From Molanna angustata (Eukaryota; Arthropoda; Insecta; Trichoptera; Molannidae), in contig OY754982.1 of NCBI GenBank assembly GCA_963576475.1, positions 8,968,261 through 9,032,260 of the forward strand: DNA of 64,000 nucleotides, read 5' to 3'. Made by a program: the position numbers and the translations under genes. Position 1 is the first letter of the stretch. Each line of letters begins with the position of its first letter. The notes under the pieces are model-generated. The model saw only the letters and a list, made by a program, of their open reading frames with translations, made no database searches and was not told where the DNA came from. Below are positions 35,901 through 43,626 of the stretch, piece after piece.

Positions 35901-35906
35901 GGGTGA
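23481..35906 (+). CDS. LRRC58: LRRC58-like leucine-rich repeat protein, complete
   Basis: Exons 23481-23974, 31685-31901, 34904-35093 and 35731-35906 join in frame to 358 aa, close to vertebrate LRRC58 (about 370). Leucine-rich repeats span roughly residues 50-245 (LKVLDISNNRLTMLP, LKELNLSGNMLTSFP, LQILMLGGNKIVDIP, LKCLRLHNNRLRTLP, LSLRDNPLVV). The diagnostic LRRC58 C-terminus follows: PPSMLELAARTVKLHNF, CCVNPKCKG, VEHIKFVDFCGKYRLPLLQY, LCSSKC, and the end MMKKVLLG. Cys pairs suggest a small metal-binding fold. Start chosen: first ATG after an A-rich leader, in frame with the repeats. It is predicted cytosolic with no signal peptide. From memory, recent reports tie vertebrate LRRC58 to a ubiquitin ligase acting on cysteine dioxygenase; that role is not shown here. 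Confidence 0.93.
24038..24092 (+). mobile_element. 3' tail of the (ATT)n SINE
   Basis: ACTCGCAACTTGCGCAGGGT then GCAAGGAAGTGTTTATTATT matches the end of 35438-35652. Only the tail is present, just inside LRRC58 intron 1. Confidence 0.65.
24178..24486. repeat. 16-bp minisatellite, about 18-19 units
   Basis: Units such as GTGAGGACAATTGGCC, GTGGGGACAGTTGGCC and GTATGGACAATTGACC repeat head to tail with a 16-bp period in the right two thirds and a looser period at the left. Because the unit lacks stops in some minus frames, false 75-87 aa open frames arise. It lies in LRRC58 intron 1. Confidence 0.9.
24800..24866. repeat. Hairpin made of two opposed LINE 3' ends
   Basis: TTTCGTGAAAACTCACCTCA then AG (24800-24821) and its exact complement (24826-24847) flank CGCC. 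The right arm plus the following AACGGCGCTATA equals the 3' UTR of the minus-strand LINE at 25409-25920. The structure thus looks like a LINE 3' end with an inverted partial copy. Confidence 0.7.
25044..25245. repeat. 53-bp tandem repeat, four units
   Basis: Units begin TTGGATGTTGTGCTTTTGTT and continue CCCACTTGTCATGAGTCCAG then ACCTGATTTTTTA. The fourth is shortened and diverged. The unit start (GTTGTGCTTTTGTTCCCACT) echoes, reversed, AAGTGGGAAC near 26470. Confidence 0.85.
25409..25920 (-). pseudogene. CR1/L2-type LINE 3' end
   Basis: The minus strand encodes FNAAARLITGAAKFSHISHH, LRNLHWLKVPERIKYKL, FKAIHGMAPTYLSDFC, FGDRAFAVAGPVSWNKLP and LFRKHLKTHFF, stopping near 25493. This is the standard C-terminal block of L2/CR1-like reverse transcriptases. 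The 3' UTR (25433-25492) ends in an (ATT)n tract, the tail expected of this group. It is 5'-truncated, with the break near 25920. Confidence 0.8.
25921..26767. other. LRRC58 intron DNA between two LINE fragments
   Basis: No gene recognised. 26270-26480 has repeated CATACAAA and TTGTTGGG motifs that suggest a degraded inverted-repeat element. Confidence 0.4.
26768..28069 (-). CDS. LINE reverse transcriptase ORF, 5'-truncated (433 aa open)
   Basis: Reverse transcriptase of a non-LTR retrotransposon. Motifs in order: QGAFVGGRGCIDQIF (about 24-38), FIDLEKAYDKV (about 61-71), NNGVRQGCVLSPWLFNLYID (about 115), catalytic YADD in RDLMYADDKVLLAES, KVMVFEKS, EYVYLGSM, then the tail LRWFGHLGRMNEERLTKKIY and GRGRPRKGWHDHV, ending AYPVRDMA. 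The endonuclease and first RT blocks are missing: homology stops at 28069, and the listed start is only the first Met. There are no stops or frameshifts in 1.3 kb, so it is a fairly young, dead-on-arrival copy lying antisense in LRRC58 intron 1. Three other short copies of its 3' end lie in the PAK4 gene. The clade is not resolved. Confidence 0.85.
   Translation of the reverse strand: MPLKYSVLDQRVRKVTESKIWDAQGAFVGGRGCIDQIFSLRMVTEKVLGKNQKLFCAFIDLEKAYDKVVREKLWNILSMYGVKSKLIRAIASLYENSKACVRVNDTTTTWFSINNGVRQGCVLSPWLFNLYIDFCTRALKYESKGLKLSTVTVRDLMYADDKVLLAESMEELQYLVSMVYEGCIENGLKMNASKSKVMVFEKSESRTVCQIKVENEWLEQVDEYVYLGSMFQRNGRPDKDIERRVMAGNRVNGALRPVMNDRNISRDAKVAIHNAIVVPTLTYASETWTWQKSHESRINAVEMRSLRRICNRTMYDRVRNEDTRKECKIKKDVINRMKVNTLRWFGHLGRMNEERLTKKIYKADRNGIRGRGRPRKGWHDHVNDILKDGNVRSMNNRRTCIRRCMNVDEAMNVCQDRKMWRSVLSAYPVRDMA
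28630..29002. repeat. 62-bp tandem array, six units
   Basis: The unit runs TATATCATCATGGCATATCC, CGCAATATAGAGTAACCAGC, GACATGTGTGCATTACCTTA, TG. Units differ at few positions (CATCA/TACA, one transition). DNA related to the unit and to the downstream CACCTCATTGCTGAACTATG recurs once at 45296-45395, so the array seems to have expanded inside a dispersed element. Confidence 0.9.
29003..29495. other. LRRC58 intron, flank of repeat Y
   Basis: 29140-29190 matches 45340-45390 (ACCTCATTGCTGAACT.TGTG, GTTATTTTGCC). The rest is unremarkable AT-rich DNA. Confidence 0.5.
29496..29625 (-). mobile_element. Degenerate (ATT)n-family SINE
   Basis: The minus strand aligns with 48383-48592 through the core (GAAATTGCCATTTGATAACA) and part of the tRNA-like head (ATATCTGTGCTGGCGTCCTG). 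Many substitutions. Confidence 0.5.
29793..30377 (+). mobile_element. Non-autonomous Helitron, complete
   Basis: Starts TCTAATATATAAAAATCTCG after host A and ends GCCGGGTCAGCTAG before host T, the A|T insertion rule of Helitrons. The 5' part CCTCCGAAACGGCTTGACCG and the 3' GTTTGCCGGGTCAGCTAGT are the ends I know from short lepidopteran Helitrons. There is no Rep/helicase ORF in 585 bp. It lies in LRRC58 intron 1. Confidence 0.85.
30378..31684 (+). other. End of LRRC58 intron 1
   Basis: AT-rich. 30477-30515 (GAATGCCACACTATCCTATC, GTGACATACATTGG) looks like a scrap of the reversed 3' end of the LINE at 26768-28069. Nothing else recognised. Confidence 0.4.
31685..31901 (+). CDS. LRRC58: LRRC58 exon 2
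   Basis: Residues 165-237, three further repeats ending EIITLKCLTE; acceptor ctgtttcag, donor GAA|gtgagt. It is preceded by a 7.7-kb intron filled with repeats. Confidence 0.94.
32190..32965 (-). pseudogene. Degraded LINE reverse transcriptase (middle to C-terminus)
   Basis: The minus strand, in several frames, gives VTNNIRYTDD (catalytic YADD with Ala to Thr) near 32930, then KWKFIDKVDKLKYHGIIFLE, LNLDMEIRCRIEVARAAL, and LKSKIEGRRGI near 32340. The order and wording match insect LINEs (F.YLG..., EI..RI..AR.A, KIEG.RG.GR...SWL). Multiple frameshifts; it lies in LRRC58 intron 2 and differs from the LINE at 26768. Confidence 0.65.
33425..33818. repeat. 78-bp tandem array, five units, containing a SINE core
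   Basis: The block GATAAAAATCTTTTATTGTA recurs at 33503, 33581, 33659 and 33737 with exact 78-bp spacing, and GATAA again at 33815. Each unit holds GAACTTATTGCCATAAAGCA then ATATCTGCCAGCTAACCA. That is the reversed core of the local SINE (stem TTGCC....GGCAA reduced to TTGC....GCAA). A SINE core thus seems to have become a satellite seed. Confidence 0.85.
33819..34903 (+). other. Rest of LRRC58 intron 2
   Basis: AT-rich with one SINE core fragment at 34295-34400; no other feature seen. Confidence 0.6.
34295..34400 (+). mobile_element. SINE core and tail fragment
   Basis: GGTTGGTTGGAAGAAATTGC, CTAATGGCAATAAGCCCGCC, then TGTACAATTATATTTGTTTA and an (AAAT)n end. Nearly the reverse complement of 16255-16325. 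The tail differs from the (ATT)n SINE although the core is shared. Confidence 0.65.
34904..35093 (+). CDS. LRRC58: LRRC58 exon 3
   Basis: Residues 238-300 plus one base: LSLRDNPLVVRFVRD to CCVNPKCK. Intron retention would add only GNFKQPYN before a stop and lose the conserved end. Confidence 0.93.
35438..35652 (+). mobile_element. Full-length tRNA-derived SINE, (ATT)n tail
   Basis: The head has a polymerase III A box (TGGCACAGTTGG) and B box (GGTTCGATTCC) at tRNA spacing. The body has CGCGCAAATATTGCTTCTCT, the core stem TTGCCATACGGCAA and ACTCGCCACTTGCGCAGGGT. The tail is (ATT)n. It is the reference copy for this family here, lying in LRRC58 intron 3. The tRNA part should not be read as a functional tRNA gene. 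Confidence 0.85.
35731..35906 (+). CDS. LRRC58: LRRC58 exon 4 (last)
   Basis: Residues 301-358: VFFDSRVEHIKFVDFCGKYR, then LPLLQYLCSSKC and MMKKVLLG, stop TGA 35904-35906. A polyadenylation signal AATAAA is at 36190-36195, with others soon after. Confidence 0.93.
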
Positions 35907-36732
35907 TATGTATTTCAATTGTAATCATTGCTGTTCTATTTCAATGGACGATTGTTTCATGTATTTGTGATATGTAATATCACCTAATGAAAATTGTATT
36001 TGTTTACTACTCAAAACATTCCTTCAACATGTATTTAACATTAATAATCGGTAGATATATTTTTTACATTAATATATTCACTTATGTATTGTATTTTGTA
36101 GTTAACTTACTTTTTATATCACTCATATATAAAAACATAAATTCCTTGAATATTTTTATATTAATGATCTGTAATTTTTTTTCAATTAAAATAAATACTC
36201 ATAAGGGCAGTATTCTCATGTGAAATAAATATCATCTTAAGGCAGTGTTTCCATATGAAATAAAAACATTTTAGGCAGTATAAATTTGCTTATATACGTT
36301 ATCATTTCTATTAAGTTTTCTTTGAAATTCACTTTTAGGTAACTATGGGCTTCAGTTCTTCATTTGATGTGAGATTTAAATAAAATTATTAAACTTTTTT
36401 TTTTCTATTTTCTCTGTTATTGTTGTCAGTGACTTTTTTTTATTCAATCCCATATGTTTATCAAATCAATTATTGCATTTTACAGCATATTTTATGTCAC
36501 AGCTGATATTGTAGGTAGGTTGATATATGTTTATTCCTTAATTATCATTGTTTCTTTTATGCGTCGTCTATAATATTCTGACGTACTGTACATTATGTAC
36601 TAATTAATAAACACACTAAAAGTTCACTATGATATCATTTGTCAAAGTAAATGTGTTAATTTTATTCAATTTTAATTTGTTTTGTGACCATGTTATAATT
36701 ACATTTTTTTGGACAATTTAAAATGAATTTTT

Positions 36733-36945
36733 AGATGGGTCGGTGGCAGAGCGGTTAGCGCGCTGGGTTAGTAATCCAGTGGTCGCGAGTTCGAATCCTG
36801 CCTCGACCGATTTCGTTCACCTATAGCACAAGCATTTATTTGCTTATTTTCGGGAACGTAGGAAGATGTATATGTACTTGTTTAACAAGGACATATTCAT
36901 TTTTTATTTAAAAAAAAAAAATTAAAAAAAAAAAAAAAAGAAATT
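36733..36945 (+). mobile_element. Second tRNA-derived SINE family, A-rich tail
   Basis: The tRNA-like head has an A box (TGGCAGAGCGGTTAG), an anticodon-like arm CTGGG-TTAGTAA-TCCAG (AGT, Thr-like) and a B box (AGTTCGAATCC). The T stem and one acceptor pair are broken, so a working tRNA is unlikely. The body is TTTCGTTCACCTATAGCACA then AGCATTTATTTGC, ending in a long A-rich tail at 36909-36941. A second copy is at 59866-60062. Confidence 0.8.
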
Positions 36946-38770
36946 TCCCATATTTCATTATGGTGTGTATCTCATACAAAATAGTAAATATATGCTCCGT
37001 TTTCAATAAATTTTTTTATATGATCTTGCATTTATATTACAGTTAATTATATTTTAACAACTTAGGTTATAAATATGTAGGTACATTCTATTGAAAAGGA
37101 AATTTCAAGTTACTCTGTATCTTGTTTAAACTTACGAAAGCAAACATATCAGATGCTGGTTTTTCACTTTTAATGTTATATTATTTCATACTTCAGAAAA
37201 ATGTGTACAAAGACCCGGTATTTGAGTCGGCCCTTGAGAGAGTTTAAGTGGTTCATGTATTTAATATTTATTTTCATTTTTCTTACATAAATGATAATGT
37301 ATTGCCTTACAACAAATGAAACAGACTGTCAGCCATATTGAAACGTCAGGTACGCATTTTAAAACTTTATTATTGCAATGTTTTTTCATCCCACTTTCTA
37401 AAATGATCCATCCCGTTTCAATATAGTCCGTGTATTCCTAGATGTTCATAAGATATTATTTTGCCATCATTACTTGGTTCCAGATCCATCTGTAAAATAT
37501 GCATACATTTTGTCACTACAATGATTGATTTTAATTGAAAAAAAAAAAAACATTGATAGGTATAAAAAAATTTAAATCATACCATGTTGTGTAATGAAAC
37601 AAATAAAATAATGTGGTCTTATAATACTTAATAAAATAATATTTAGTCACAGCTTCGCGTCACATATCATTTAAGGTTATTGACAATTTGACAGATGCGT
37701 TATAGACAATAACCACAGAAAACGTAAAATATGTCTATAGTTGAAGATCACGTAACTGATCTTTCATTTTTCACTGTAATACGCAAATGAAATTTAATCT
37801 CCCCATAACTTTTATCATGGATTGCTAAACCCAACGATTTCAGGGCCAAGTCAAATACCGGGCCATAGATAAATTGTATTTTTCTACCATATTTTACAAC
37901 AGGAATGTATAATTTGATTTGTGATAGTTGTAGTATAGACCTTTTATTTTAAATAAAAACAATATTATTTTATGAATTATGTAAATCTCGAGCATTATGT
38001 AATCTCTTTATTTTCTTTTTTATATATTTTTTTTATGTACCACTCCGATTGTGATATTCAAAAATTTTTTATTATCTCTTCTATGATTTATATTTTGTCT
38101 TTTGTTGATAATTTTTATTTATTATTTGTTTTCAATTGTTTTTTAATATTGTTAAATTGTTTATGTCGTTATTTTTGTAACCTTTTATATAATACCTATA
38201 GTAAAAAAATTTTCCCATGTTCAAAATAATGGACACATCTATGTCTGTCGTCCTAAATATGGTACTTTGTAAACATGAAAGTTTACTATTTTATCACTTT
38301 TTTAATACTTCTATTCTATTCTTTTAGAAATTTTAGAGATTTAAGTTCTAAATTACATACTTTTCAAACAATATGGTATTCTAAATTTTTGTAAAAAATC
38401 TTTATTATTTTTTAATCTTGACACTGACAAGTTTCTTCTGAATCTCTGATCAGTGATCAAAATCAATGATCACAATCCAGATCAATAGCAGCACATCAAC
38501 CAATTATTATCTGGATCGCGATCATTGATTTTTGATAACTGATCGTAATCCAGATTTACTGTGCGGGCTGCCATAAGACAGTCACGGAAAAGAAAAATAA
38601 TGAGACCCGACCCCAAAATAAATATGGAAGAAGGATGAGGAATTGATAAGACAAATATATATTTTATAATTCAATTTTCTCATTCTACATATAAAATAAT
38701 AAATCTGTCATAAAATCAAGTAAACTGAGATATTTTTTATCTCATTGAATACCTTGTTTTTTTTTAGCTA
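36946..38770. other. Intergenic DNA between LRRC58 and CWF19L2
   Basis: AT-rich; the 85-aa open frame at 37972-38229 is hydrophobic but without family pattern. Around 38450-38560 GATCA-rich repeats (ATCAGTGATCA, AATCAATGATCA, GCGATCATTGATT) form weak palindromes. Confidence 0.5.
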
Positions 38771-38788
38771 CACTACCCCCTATTCAGT

Positions 38789-39705
38789 TGATGAGACCTC
38801 TCGTCTACCACGAGGAAACATCAAGCCAAGGTGTGGGGAAGAAAAGGAGAGAAATGATGACGACACTTAAAATTTGTTTTAGTACGGCGCTTTTTTATTT
38901 ATAATGTTCACAAATGGTCCATGGCGATAAAAATAATGAAATAAAAACAAACAAACAAATACAACAACAAATAAAAACACGTGGCATCTACCGAAACGAA
39001 CTGTCAAACACACGCAAACACACGAAAAGACGCCGACCAGAATATACCGCCCCAGGGTACAGCGACATCCTTACTCCAGGCATGTCACTGTCTTCCACGT
39101 GGTGACGGTAGATCGGTGGGGCCCAGCCTCTGCGTCAGGCTAGCAGGTCTTCCTCGTGTCCGGCGTGGTTTCTTCTTCTCCTCCAGACCGTCACCCATGG
39201 CTGGCTCTGTGCCCCACGACACGCTATGACGGCGCATCTCGACAGAGGTGGCATGCCAGTCGGGACCTCGCCGGAAGGCGAACCGACGCCCCAGACGACA
39301 CGGATTGCCCTTCGTGGTCCAATCTGCGAGCCGCCGCGTTCCCTACGCGGTGGCCCCACACTGCGCTCTGCCTCCAACCTCCTGTCCTGTTGATGCCCTC
39401 ATCTTGGTTCTGGGGCACCATCAGCGTCCATGCGCGTGACGGGTCCTGTCACACAGACTTTCTCGCCGTCGAAAATATGGCCGCCATCGGGAGTACGTGT
39501 CGACCGATGACGGCGTCACACCAAGCCGTCCGTCTTCCACCAGAGTTGAATGCCAAGAGAGCGCGTGCCATAGCGCGTGCTAGCTGCTAGCTTCCTTGTC
39601 GTTCTCTCACGCCGTCTGGGGCGCTAGTAGTCTTCCGCCAAAATGTTGCCGCGGAAAAAATTAAAAATAATTGTTTTTCGACAACACTGTTTTTCAGCTA
39701 TAACA
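38789..39705 (-). repeat. LTR-like repeat, left copy
   Basis: GC-rich in its middle, which creates 60-144 aa open frames in several frames. The minus strand carries CATTATAAATAAAAAAGCGC, offering a TATA-like and an AATAAA-like signal. Confidence 0.7.
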
Positions 39706-39959
39706 ATTCCACCCTACTTTTTTGACGAAAAACAATATCATTTTGAATTTTAATATCACTAAAAGTTTGCAGGCGCCACCAAATTTTTTCTCGAATTCGG
39801 AAACGGTAAAAAAAACACATGGTTCGTCTTTCAGCACAGCACAAATTTACAGTTCGAAACACAACAAATAAACATCACTTTTCTTCCCCACGTGTTTGAT
39901 CTCAGGGTGTTGTTTCGTGCAAATGTCTATTCGCAAAAGCCACACGTTGGCAAGCCATT

Positions 39960-40876
39960 TGATGAGACCTCTCGTCTACCACGAGGAAACATCAAGCCAA
40001 GGTGTGGGGAAGAAAAGGAGAGAAATGATGACGACACTTAAAATTTGTTTTAGTACGGCGCTTTTTTATTTATAATGTTCACAAATGGTCCATGGCGATA
40101 AAAATAATGAAATAAAAACAAACAAACAAATACAACAACAAATAAAAACACGTGGCATCTACCGAAACGAACTGTCAAACACACGCAAACACACGAAAAG
40201 ACGCCGACCAGAATATACCGCCCCAGGGTACAGCGACATCCTTACTCCAGGCATGTCACTGTCTTCCACGTGGTGACGGTAGATCGGTGGGGCCCAGCCT
40301 CTGCGTCAGGCTAGCAGGTCTTCCTCGTGTCCGGCGTGGTTTCTTCTTCTCCTCCAGACCGTCACCCATGGCTGGCTCTGTGCCCCACGACACGCTATGA
40401 CGGCGCATCTCGACAGAGGTGGCATGCCAGTCGGGACCTCGCCGGAAGGCGAACCGACGCCCCAGACGACACGGATTGCCCTTCGTGGTCCAATCTGCGA
40501 GCCGCCGCGTTCCCTACGCGGTGGCCCCACACTGCGCTCTGCCTCCAACCTCCTGTCCTGTTGATGCCCTCATCTTGGTTCTGGGGCACCATCAGCGTCC
40601 ATGCGCGTGACGGGTCCTGTCACACAGACTTTCTCGCCGTCGAAAATATGGCCGCCATCGGGAGTACGTGTCGACCGATGACGGCGTCACACCAAGCCGT
40701 CCGTCTTCCACCAGAGTTGAATGCCAAGAGAGCGCGTGCCATAGCGCGTGCTAGCTGCTAGCTTCCTTGTCGTTCTCTCACGCCGTCTGGGGCGCTAGTA
40801 GTCTTCCGCCAAAATGTTGCCGCGGAAAAAATTAAAAATAATTGTTTTTCGACAACACTGTTTTTCAGCTATAACA
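39960..40876 (-). repeat. LTR-like repeat, right copy
   Basis: No difference from the left copy was noticed, either in the DNA compared or in the open frames they produce. The two differ only outside the TG..CA (plus ATT) boundary. Confidence 0.7.
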
Positions 40877-41512
40877 ATTAACTATTGTAACTAAATTAGG
40901 AACGTTCTAAAATTGTAGATTTTATATTTACGGTCTTATTTCAGCGTTATAAAATATCAGCTTGGACTAAATGAAATAGGAACGTGCCTATTTTGGCCGG
41001 AACTATGCCTATTTTTTATTTTACTTACAATAGTTACTGAATAGGGGGTAGTGTTTCTTCTGTTGAATTATTTTCTGTTTTCATGAAATATAACCTTACT
41101 AATCAATTATGTATCATTAACTTTTAGTTGTTTTCATATTATAAAATGTAATATGCTGACTCGGTGAAAATTACCTGTAGCTACTAGAGTTCTGATAGTA
41201 AACTGAAAATATGTCGATTGGCAACTTTATTAATTACCATTAAGTTCAAAATTGTTTATGTAATATAAAAAACCTATGCAGCTATAATATATTTGAAACA
41301 TGTTTAATATGATTTCATACTTGTTCATATCATATTTGAGGAGTTCAGATGAACCTAATTAATGATAATTTTGTACTACATATATATATGTGTAATAGCC
41401 CTACCTATAATTCAAAATAAATACACTAATAAATTAACCTTTTTTTTTAGTTTGCTTGGTATTGTACTTTTTTGGTAGAGCTGATTAATTTTATATTTTG
41501 AATGTGTGTATA

Positions 41513-41720
41513 CAGTCGACCTGCGGTAATCCGACAAACGTTTTGAAAGGTTGTGTCGGATGATTCAACTTTTTGAAAAGAGTTCCTTGTAATCCTACGA
41601 TTCTTAGTTACAACCTGTTCAAACAAGCATTATCGAAGATTTACCAAAATAAATGTACATGCATACTACATATTATTATGTATATGTTATAGGCATGTCA
41701 GATTACCGAGGGTCCGAGGG
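41513..41720. mobile_element. pogo/Tigger-like MITE remnant
   Basis: The left end CAGTCGACCTGCGGTAATCC, then GACA, is mirrored by TGTCAGATTACCGAGGGTCC then GAGGG at the right. TA precedes the left end. TIRs with GGTAATCCGACA are typical of pogo-group Tc1/mariner elements. About 200 bp, non-coding. Confidence 0.6.
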
Positions 41721-43569
41721 TGTGTTGTGATTTTTTTTATACGTAGATAATTTCTGTGATCCAATTACATTTATAAGTAATGTGAAGTATAATGACAATT
41801 TCTAGAAACAACACCCTTTTGTAATAATGTTATGTTGTTTAAATTTTATTTTTCTTTTGAATGCTCTTGTGTTATGTACCTAATAATAGATCTATGTAGA
41901 ATCAATAATATTGATGTGCCTTGTTAAATGACTTGACTATTAATTTTATAATAAAATTTTATTATGTTAAGTCTATGTACCTGCATCCTTAATAAATTAT
42001 ATGAAACATTTTTTTTTGTTATTTCATATTTTTCCAATTCCCTGTAAGAAGCTAATATTATGTCATATTCTGATTCGTCTAAATTTATCCGTCTGAATTT
42101 TAGTATATGAGAAATGTCAAAAAGTTGACTGCATTTATATGGGACTCATTACGTCACACCGCGCAGATATAATCCTTTTATCCAAGGTCGTCCGTTGGTT
42201 ATAGATGTTTTCGTACTCTGAAACAAATCAGAATAGGACAAATTGAAGTATTATTAGTAATTACTTTTGATTGATTTATTATTAGTAATTATTTTTGACA
42301 TGGAGGTACTACTTTTTAAGTATAAAAATTGATTTAACTAGGTAGATATGCTTTTTTGCTGCAGAAAGTTAATTTGTATTTAAAGGTCTAGAACGTTGCA
42401 GTGTAAAAAAAAGTTGTGTTGAGTTGCGTAACCCTAGTGACACACTAAACACCAGCAGATCATAGGAATACACATAAAACATTTAGACAGAATCAGCAAA
42501 GTAGTTCCAATTCCCTATTAACAGGCGTTTACTAATTAAGTATGTAAGTGAATCATAATTGATTAAATTAGTCTTTAAGAATAAAAATTAAATTAGGTAA
42601 AGTTGTTGCCAAATAACTTGAACTTTTAGCCGAGAAGGGGGGCGATTTGCACATAAACCAACGAAGCAAAAAGACACAAATTTGCGCTCTGCGCAACCGG
42701 AAGCTCGTTCAAGATGTTTGGCGAATATTATAACTATAGCATTCCCAATGTAATTTTTTGTTAAAAACATGCTTCAGAAAAACTATTATTAAGAAACAAT
42801 TTCTTAGGCAAAAAGGAAAACATCTCACAATAATTTATTGTTGACTTGCTTTTATCAAAAGAGGCTTTTTGAGAATATGTCAAGGTTCCCTAATTTATGT
42901 GTAAAGAATTATAGGAGTGCATCATTCTACTGTGGACTGAAATGGTATGAAATAGTAATATGTTTATATTGTCTGCTTACACAATATTTGATTGCTTGCG
43001 CAATATTTTAATCGAAAAAGAGGGGAACGATTTATATTCACATAGGTATTATGATTGAACTATTGCCATAAATTATAAAAGCAAAGAAACTCATACTCCT
43101 TCATTTTAATTTGGACTAATATATTTCTTCCACTCAACACATATCTTTCTTCCCTGCCATATTTAATTATTTTATTGTTAAGCCGGTATTCCTATAGTTT
43201 TTCCACGCTATCCTTGTTATATACAACAAGGTATATCCTAAACTTACAAAATTTAGGTTAAAATAGTGATATTTATAAAAAAAAACACTCGGTAGAGAGA
43301 TAGGCATAGATTCATATGCACGGAGATAGGATATAAAAAAGACGTAATAAGTAGGTACCAATAAACACCAATAATGGCTACACTAGCAAAGTGATTTTAT
43401 TTTGTATGATTGCAATATTACTCAGAACTGTCACTTTGTGATTGCATATTTGATATTTGTTTGGTTATTTCAATGTCATTCATTTTATTGATAAATAAAA
43501 TATATAAACGGTCAAAATTATTAAATAATAATTTTATTCAAACCTGTTTTAGTATAATATTTTTTAAAA
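41721..43569. other. Intergenic DNA upstream of CWF19L2
   Basis: No gene recognised. The 60-aa minus frame at 42588-42770 has a slightly higher GC content but no known motif. The promoter and 5' UTR of CWF19L2 should fall in its last few hundred bases. Confidence 0.5.
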
Positions 43570-43626
43570 ATGTCAAATTATTCAAAAGAATCGATTTCAT
43601 TGATGAAACGAAAGTTCTTGGAAGAT
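43570..43626 (+). CDS. CWF19L2: CWF19L2 exon 1 (19 codons)
   Basis: Predicted [19 protein letters not shown] with donor GAT|gtaaga in phase 0, directly matching the next exon's DENVIRKK. It rests on start codon, frame and splice site only. Confidence 0.65.

Larger units (their letters stand above)
38789..40876 (-). mobile_element. LTR-like element: two identical 917-bp repeats around 254 bp
   Basis: Repeats 38789-39705 and 39960-40876 are offset by exactly 1171 bp and look identical. Read on the minus strand, each starts TGTTATAGC and ends CTCATCA (TG..CA). The inner 254 bp starts AATGGCTTGCCAACGTGTGG, with TGG like a primer-binding site. It ends AAAAAAGTAGGGTGG, like a polypurine tract, just before the other repeat. 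No gag or pol is present. It fits a TRIM-like or internally deleted LTR retrotransposon. A 4-6 bp target duplication is not visible, and a tandem duplication is the alternative. Confidence 0.6.
38771..41053. mobile_element. MITE interrupted by an LTR-like insertion
   Basis: The outer ends CACTACCCCCTATTCAGT (38771-38788) and ACTGAATAGGGGGTAGTG (41036-41053) are exact complements. After removal of 38789-40879 the pairing continues: AACTATTGTAACTAAA on the left against TTTACTTACAATAGTT on the right. So a roughly 190-bp MITE with inverted repeats of 33 bp or more was split by a later insertion. No clear target duplication of the MITE is seen. Confidence 0.75.

Noticed and set aside
36735..36806. 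Possible tRNA-Thr gene with AGT anticodon
   Set aside because: T stem and acceptor are mispaired and the unit continues into a SINE body with an A-rich tail; a second copy at 59866-60062 confirms a SINE.
39156..39590. 144-aa open frame (and its twin at 40327-40761) plus several 60-82 aa frames
   Set aside because: They lie in both identical LTR-like repeats, overlap in many frames and result from GC-rich composition; no protein family pattern.
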